The notes under the pieces were generated by a model. That model did not search any database, had not been told where the DNA came from, and was given only the letters and a program-made list of their open reading frames with translations. 64,000 nucleotides of DNA, from positions 1 through 64,000 of the forward strand of contig NZ_JAFDOE010000012.1 in NCBI RefSeq assembly GCF_018342065.1. Reading direction: 5' to 3'. This stretch comes from Citrobacter sp. FP75 (GTDB lineage Bacteria > Pseudomonadota > Gammaproteobacteria > Enterobacterales > Enterobacteriaceae). The position numbers and the translations under genes are program-made. Positions 60,114 through 64,000 of this stretch are shown here, piece by piece. Position 1 is the stretch's first letter. Each line of letters opens with the position of its first letter.

Positions 60114-61322
60114 TCAGAACGTGAACTGCAACTGCGCAACCGCGCCGTAGGTACGATCAGTTCCGGCTATACCGGTAAGGTCCAGGTGTACTACATCAAA
60201 CGGTGAGAAGCCCAGACCCGCGGTGAAGGCGTTACCCTCGCTGGAGACCATGTTCTGGCGATAACCAGCACGAACCTGCATCCAGCTCCAGGCGTTCAAC
60301 TCAGCCCCTACACTGGCGAACTGGCGTTTGTCATCTCGCTCAAAACGGCTGGCTTCGGTCAGATCCACATCGAGTGCGGTAGTCAGGACGTTGTTGCTCC
60401 ATGCGACGCCGGCAGTGGCTTGAGGTTTCACTTTGAACGTTTCTTTCTCGCCGTTCACTTCTTTAGTGTCAACACTGCGGGCAATGATGTTCTGTACCGC
60501 CAGACCCAGCATCCAGTTATCTCCGAGGTTTGTGGCCAGACCGATGTCGGCGTTAAATCCGGTTTTGGTGTTGTGGTAATCGTCTGAGTTCACGTCATTT
60601 TTGTCGAAGTCGTTTACCGTTGCGCTGTAATTGAAAAGATCGATTCGCTGATACTTGGGTGTAATGCCCAGTGACCAGCTGTGTCCTGCCGTTTCAAATT
60701 CATGCGCCATAGCCACACCTACGTCGGTGATGACGGCCGCCCGACCATAGGCTCGGGACGTTAGTGCATCTTTGTCTACCGCATCCGCCGGTATGGCCCC
60801 GCTGGCGATTTTGTCGAGATATTGCAGATCGTGGTCGCTGACCGTGCCATTTACGGAAACGGTGCCCCAGGATTTCACGACAACAGCAAATGGGAGTACT
60901 TTATTTGGGGTGGTGGCAATAACAGATGCCCCGACCTGCCCGTTTGCCTTCACATCTTTCAAATCTTCCAGCTTATTTCGTAACGCGGCAGCGCTTTCGC
61001 TAACACCGCTTTGGCTGTCGACAGCATTGTCAAATTTGTTCCACAGATCTTTCACGTCATCGGCAGTATCTATGGCCTTATCGGGGTCTGCCACCTGGAC
61101 ACCCACGGACGGCAGCACCAGACTGAAGTCATCATTCGCGCCAAACTTTGTCAGGAGTGCCGGGTTGGATAAGGCAGCAGTGCCGTAGTGTGCAGAGGCC
61201 ACGCCGGTCCCCCCCATGGCATCGCTGCGGGCTTCCATGTAGGAGGTTGCTGCACCTGCATGAAAAGCCATCATGACGGCGGAAGAAATCAGTGTTTTTG
61301 CAATGTAAGTCTTTTTCATCAT
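60114..61322 (-). CDS. traF: TraF, outer-membrane beta-barrel transfer protein (TraF_2 family)
   Basis: 402 aa from ATG 61322 (AGGAAA upstream). Signal peptide MKKTYIAKTLISSAVMMAFHAGA, then a FadL/OmpP1-like barrel start (YMEARSDAMGGTGVASAHYGTAALSNPALL), many amphipathic strands and the terminal Phe of outer-membrane proteins (AVAQLQFTF). Annotated in IncI plasmids as conjugal transfer protein TraF; it is unrelated to the thioredoxin-like F TraF. Role in transfer not known. Confidence 0.85.
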   Translation of the reverse strand: MMKKTYIAKTLISSAVMMAFHAGAATSYMEARSDAMGGTGVASAHYGTAALSNPALLTKFGANDDFSLVLPSVGVQVADPDKAIDTADDVKDLWNKFDNAVDSQSGVSESAAALRNKLEDLKDVKANGQVGASVIATTPNKVLPFAVVVKSWGTVSVNGTVSDHDLQYLDKIASGAIPADAVDKDALTSRAYGRAAVITDVGVAMAHEFETAGHSWSLGITPKYQRIDLFNYSATVNDFDKNDVNSDDYHNTKTGFNADIGLATNLGDNWMLGLAVQNIIARSVDTKEVNGEKETFKVKPQATAGVAWSNNVLTTALDVDLTEASRFERDDKRQFASVGAELNAWSWMQVRAGYRQNMVSSEGNAFTAGLGFSPFDVVHLDLTGIAGTDRTYGAVAQLQFTF

Positions 61323-61424
61323 TAAATTTCCTGTAGTCAAGTCTGGATTTTGGGCAAAAGAAGGTCTTGATGCGGCAGCATCAAAAATTTCTTTTTCTTT
61401 TTTAATTCAATATTTCTGCGTGGT

Positions 61425-62261
61425 TTAAAGCTGTCTGAATATAAGTGCGGGTAGTGTTATTCCCTGTTCAAGCGCTGTGGATAGTCCCTTGCTGACCGTT
61501 ACGGTGCGCAGAGTGCCTGTTGCGGCATGTTCTCTGAGGAGGCGTTCTTTCCAGTATTTTTGCTCTTTATTCAGAACGAGCGGAATAATGGATAACACCG
61601 GGAAATATGTCAGCAGGGATGAAGAAATTTTCTTCTTAATTAATATGCCGGTTTGTTCCTGATATTCATCCTCACCTGTATGTTCGGTCGTCCAGAAAAT
61701 AACGCTGTCATTATTATTCTCATCTGAAGGAATTATCATCTTCCGTAAGGCATCTTCTGTTTGTGGCCATTGATGTCGAGCCAGGGTGGTGTCGACCGTT
61801 GGAACATTCCTGCCTAACAACCAGTCCTGTGAAACGAAAAACCACTGAGCGAGCGCCTGCAGGAGCGGAGTGGACAGATAGTCCATCGTTCGTTCCCTGT
61901 CCTGCAGTACGCTCACCCGAACATTCCATGACGAAAGCAACTCTGCGATATCAGTCGGGTCAAGCTCATGTGCCTGCATTAGCACCTCAAAGCGATCGAT
62001 GATACTAAGCGCGGTATTGCTGAACGGCAGGAAAATATCGCGCAGAGAACCTTCTATAACCAGATTCAGTAGCTCCGATTGAGATATCCCAATCTTGCCG
62101 GATAACTCATCAATCAGCTGGCGGGTGCCGGGTCTCATTCGGAGTGACGTGGTCTGCATAGGCTTCTTTTCATTGCGCTGAAGCAGTTCTGCAATCCTGT
62201 TCCGATCAAGGTCGGGGAGCGCCAGAAGCGAGGTGAAAATTGCGGTAAGACTGTTTGCCAC
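61425..62261 (-). CDS. traE: TraE, I-type transfer protein (278 aa)
   Basis: A cytosolic protein. KKPMQTTSLRMRPGTRQLIDELSGKIGISQSELLNLVIEGSLRDIF is an RHH-like motif, so DNA binding is possible, and a helical middle part follows (FEVLMQAHELDPTDIAELLSSWNVRVSVLQDRERT). Placement after rci and before traF equals R64 traE. The AT-rich 62262-62406 is the promoter region, with a TATACAT -10-like sequence near 62330. Confidence 0.72.
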   Translation of the reverse strand: MANSLTAIFTSLLALPDLDRNRIAELLQRNEKKPMQTTSLRMRPGTRQLIDELSGKIGISQSELLNLVIEGSLRDIFLPFSNTALSIIDRFEVLMQAHELDPTDIAELLSSWNVRVSVLQDRERTMDYLSTPLLQALAQWFFVSQDWLLGRNVPTVDTTLARHQWPQTEDALRKMIIPSDENNNDSVIFWTTEHTGEDEYQEQTGILIKKKISSSLLTYFPVLSIIPLVLNKEQKYWKERLLREHAATGTLRTVTVSKGLSTALEQGITLPALIFRQL

Positions 62262-62406
62262 GTGGCCCCCTTAAGTAAAATTACATCTTGCGGTTCAGTG
62301 AGTTAAAGAATAATTAATCGTGACGCGCATGTATAACGAGTTAATTCGATCGTGTAGATCGACTGCGTTTACGTGTGCGTTTTAATTGCGTTTGTGTATT
62401 GTCGTT

Positions 62407-62883
62407 TTAACGCATTCTCCGGCGCGGTCGAATGAGTACAAGCACGCCGGTTTCCGGTACGGTAATCCAGCGCCATTCCTGTACCAGTGTTTGTAGCCGT
62501 ATCCCGTTCCTGACGGCAGGAGGAATCGATACTGTGATCCAGCGCCAGCGGTGTGTATCGTCCATTTTTCCCATCAGGAGGGTCATGCTTTTCATGTGTG
62601 CCGGGCGCATCAAATGGGATGTGAAGTACACTGGGGCGCTGTCCCTTTGTAACGCCAGTTGCAACGTGGCAAGAAAACTACGGTGAAAGCGCGCTGCACG
62701 ATGAAGATTAAGATGACCAACCCGGTCAAATGTCGAAAGGTGCAGGGTAGTGTAATGCTTCTTTCGATGACTAACCGAGGCCGTGCGAAACCCTGTCCAG
62801 GGCGTCACGGCACTAACGATTGTCATTACCGGGCAATACAGCAGTAATGTCAGCGGTACTGCTGAAAGGATAATCAGATACAC
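62407..62883 (-). CDS. Small membrane-anchored protein between rci and traE (158 aa)
   Basis: GTG 62883 follows GGAGGGACT. An N-terminal membrane helix (MYLIILSAVPLTLLLYCPVMTIVSAV) and a basic soluble part with two similar repeats, HRWRWITVSIPPAVRNG and EWRWITVPETGVLVL. Not a gene I know from R64 at this place. It is probably co-transcribed with rci, 20 nt downstream of it. Confidence 0.6.
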   Translation of the reverse strand: MYLIILSAVPLTLLLYCPVMTIVSAVTPWTGFRTASVSHRKKHYTTLHLSTFDRVGHLNLHRAARFHRSFLATLQLALQRDSAPVYFTSHLMRPAHMKSMTLLMGKMDDTHRWRWITVSIPPAVRNGIRLQTLVQEWRWITVPETGVLVLIRPRRRMR

Positions 62884-62902
62884 AGTCCCTCCAGGATAAA
62901 GG

Positions 62903-64000
62903 TTACGCCCGGGCCGAGAGAGCCTGGTCGGGGTTAAGCGGACAAATCATGATGTGGTCGTTTGTTTTGATGGGGAGTTCCCCTGGTGCAGGGACTCGTT
63001 CGCCGCGCTGGGCAGCAAGTGCCAGAGTGCGTAGTAGCAGTTCGCTGGCGCGGGTCAGGGCAAGTTCGCGGGTCGGCGCCGACACCATCAAGTTTTCGAA
63101 GTCGCATAGCATCACTCTTATGTCACCAGTACTTCCGCAATCCTGTTCTACCAGTGCGGGATAAGGTACGAAGTAGGGGGCAATCTTTTGAGTCTGGCGC
63201 CGTCGCGCGTCCAGCTTGCTGACCAGTTGGTAAGCTCTCAGATGGGTGTAGCGTTTAAGCATATTCATCGACCGATGACCCGAAATTGCAGCGACCTCCA
63301 TAACGTTCAGTGTACCGAGCTCGAAAAAGCGACTGATGGCCTCGTGCCGAAGATCATGAAAATGCAGATTTTCGATAGTGAGGGCCTTGAGGGCGAGCCG
63401 CCAGGCGCTTTTGAAACCGGATGACGTATAGGAAAATACTTTACCTTTTAGTTGGGCCGGCAACATCTGAAGCAGATTACGTGCTTTGCGTGAGAGGGGA
63501 ACGTCACGCGATGACCCATTCTTGGTGTCTGGCAGGTGCGCCACACCGTGCTGCAGATCAATATATTCCCATTGCAGGTTAAGGATTTCACCCTGACGCA
63601 TGGCTGTCTCCAGCGCGAGATGAAAGATTATATACAGCATTAAGTTTCGCTCGCGGAAATACCGGGACAGTCTGCGCTCTTCAGTGGATGTCAGGCGGCG
63701 ATCACGACCTTTTGATACTTTCGGTTTACGCACTAATTCGACCGGATTGCTACGGCAGGTTCCCCATTCCACACGCGCAATACCGAAAAGTGATGACAAT
63801 AGCGCCAGCTCAAGTCTTACTGTATTACCGGTGATAGGGTTCCCCGTCCTGGGGTTGCGCTGGGTCAGTCTTTCATCACGGTAGGCGGCAATATCAACCG
63901 TGGTGATTTCGTCCATATTCCTGCTGGCCAGTGGGTGGCGCTTAATGACGTTGGTTCGGTAAAACTCCTGAAGGTGGCCCTTTTTATGAACAGATACTGA
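62903..64000 (-). CDS. rci: Rci, shufflon-specific tyrosine recombinase (N-terminus beyond the window)
   Basis: The frame is open through 64000 ([20 protein letters not shown] before the first Met), matching R64 Rci, so only about 20 N-terminal residues are missing. Catalytic residues: Arg in [46 protein letters not shown] with the final Tyr. Rci inverts shufflon segments that change the C-terminus of PilV, the thin-pilus tip adhesin. pilV and the shufflon should lie just to the right. The C-terminal extension of IncI Rci is kept. Confidence 0.94.
   Translation of the reverse strand, partial: SVSVHKKGHLQEFYRTNVIKRHPLASRNMDEITTVDIAAYRDERLTQRNPRTGNPITGNTVRLELALLSSLFGIARVEWGTCRSNPVELVRKPKVSKGRDRRLTSTEERRLSRYFRERNLMLYIIFHLALETAMRQGEILNLQWEYIDLQHGVAHLPDTKNGSSRDVPLSRKARNLLQMLPAQLKGKVFSYTSSGFKSAWRLALKALTIENLHFHDLRHEAISRFFELGTLNVMEVAAISGHRSMNMLKRYTHLRAYQLVSKLDARRRQTQKIAPYFVPYPALVEQDCGSTGDIRVMLCDFENLMVSAPTRELALTRASELLLRTLALAAQRGERVPAPGELPIKTNDHIMICPLNPDQALSARA

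Noticed and set aside
1..64000. tRNA and rRNA genes
   Set aside because: No tRNA-like cloverleaf or rRNA sequence was noticed by eye, and none is expected in this plasmid backbone. A covariance-model scan was not possible.

Overview
The window is a stretch of a large conjugative plasmid of an enterobacterium (Enterobacterales). The evidence is an almost complete I-type (IncI1/R64-like, Dot/Icm-related) transfer system, a NikA/NikB (MOB-P) relaxase pair with a recognisable oriT, an F-type ResD resolvase, a double partition locus, a plasmid UmuDC pair and an F/ColIb-type leading region with psiB, psiA, ardA and hok/sok. No replication initiator gene was recognised, so the replicon lies outside the window. 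Gene names in the transfer region rest on order, length and motifs remembered from R64/ColIb-P9, not on a database search.

Layout. 1-5.5 kb: the inner edge of an IS26 that cuts an arsR-type gene, a tightly coupled operon of unknown function (small protein, winged-helix protein, DUF6884-like protein and a broken nuclease gene), three unknown genes and resD. 5.5-8.2 kb: two divergent partition systems, ParA/ribbon-helix-helix and ParM/ParR, sharing one intergenic region. 8.2-10.1 kb: LexA-controlled umuDC. 10.1-26.2 kb: the leading region. Nearly all its genes are on the + strand, and the oriT nick polarity shows that this region enters the recipient first with the minus strand as T-strand. The + strand genes can therefore be copied straight from the incoming single strand. 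Several are preceded by long inverted repeats with a mismatched bubble at a -10-like sequence, the layout of the F-plasmid single-strand promoter Frpo. Genes here include ardA, a ParB-like protein, psiB, psiA, hok/sok, a methylase-like protein without a catalytic motif, an ArdB/KlcA protein, a DUF932 protein and about ten unknown genes, two pairs of which look paralogous.

26.2-31.9 kb: oriT, nikA and nikB, then cargo (a Fic protein, a two-helix membrane protein and a small exported protein). 31.9-38 kb: trbC, trbB and trbA, with a TnpB-type insertion sequence between trbB and trbC. 38.3-62.3 kb: excA, traY-X-W-V-U-T-R-Q-P-O-N-M-L, a very long Sog-type primase, and traK-J-I-H-F-E, all on the minus strand. 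The right edge is the 3' part of rci, the shufflon recombinase, so the thin-pilus (pil) genes and shufflon should lie just beyond.

How it works together: NikA/NikB nick oriT, TrbC (coupling ATPase) hands the T-strand to the Tra channel, Sog primase travels with the strand, the leading genes are expressed at once to blunt restriction and SOS, and the partition, resolvase and hok/sok modules keep the plasmid. The most interesting signals are the family of Frpo-like elements with their unknown downstream genes, the ADP-ribosyltransferase-like AT-rich insert in the primase, the double par locus with a 36-bp perfect palindrome, and the uncharacterised operon at 0.5-2.8 kb.
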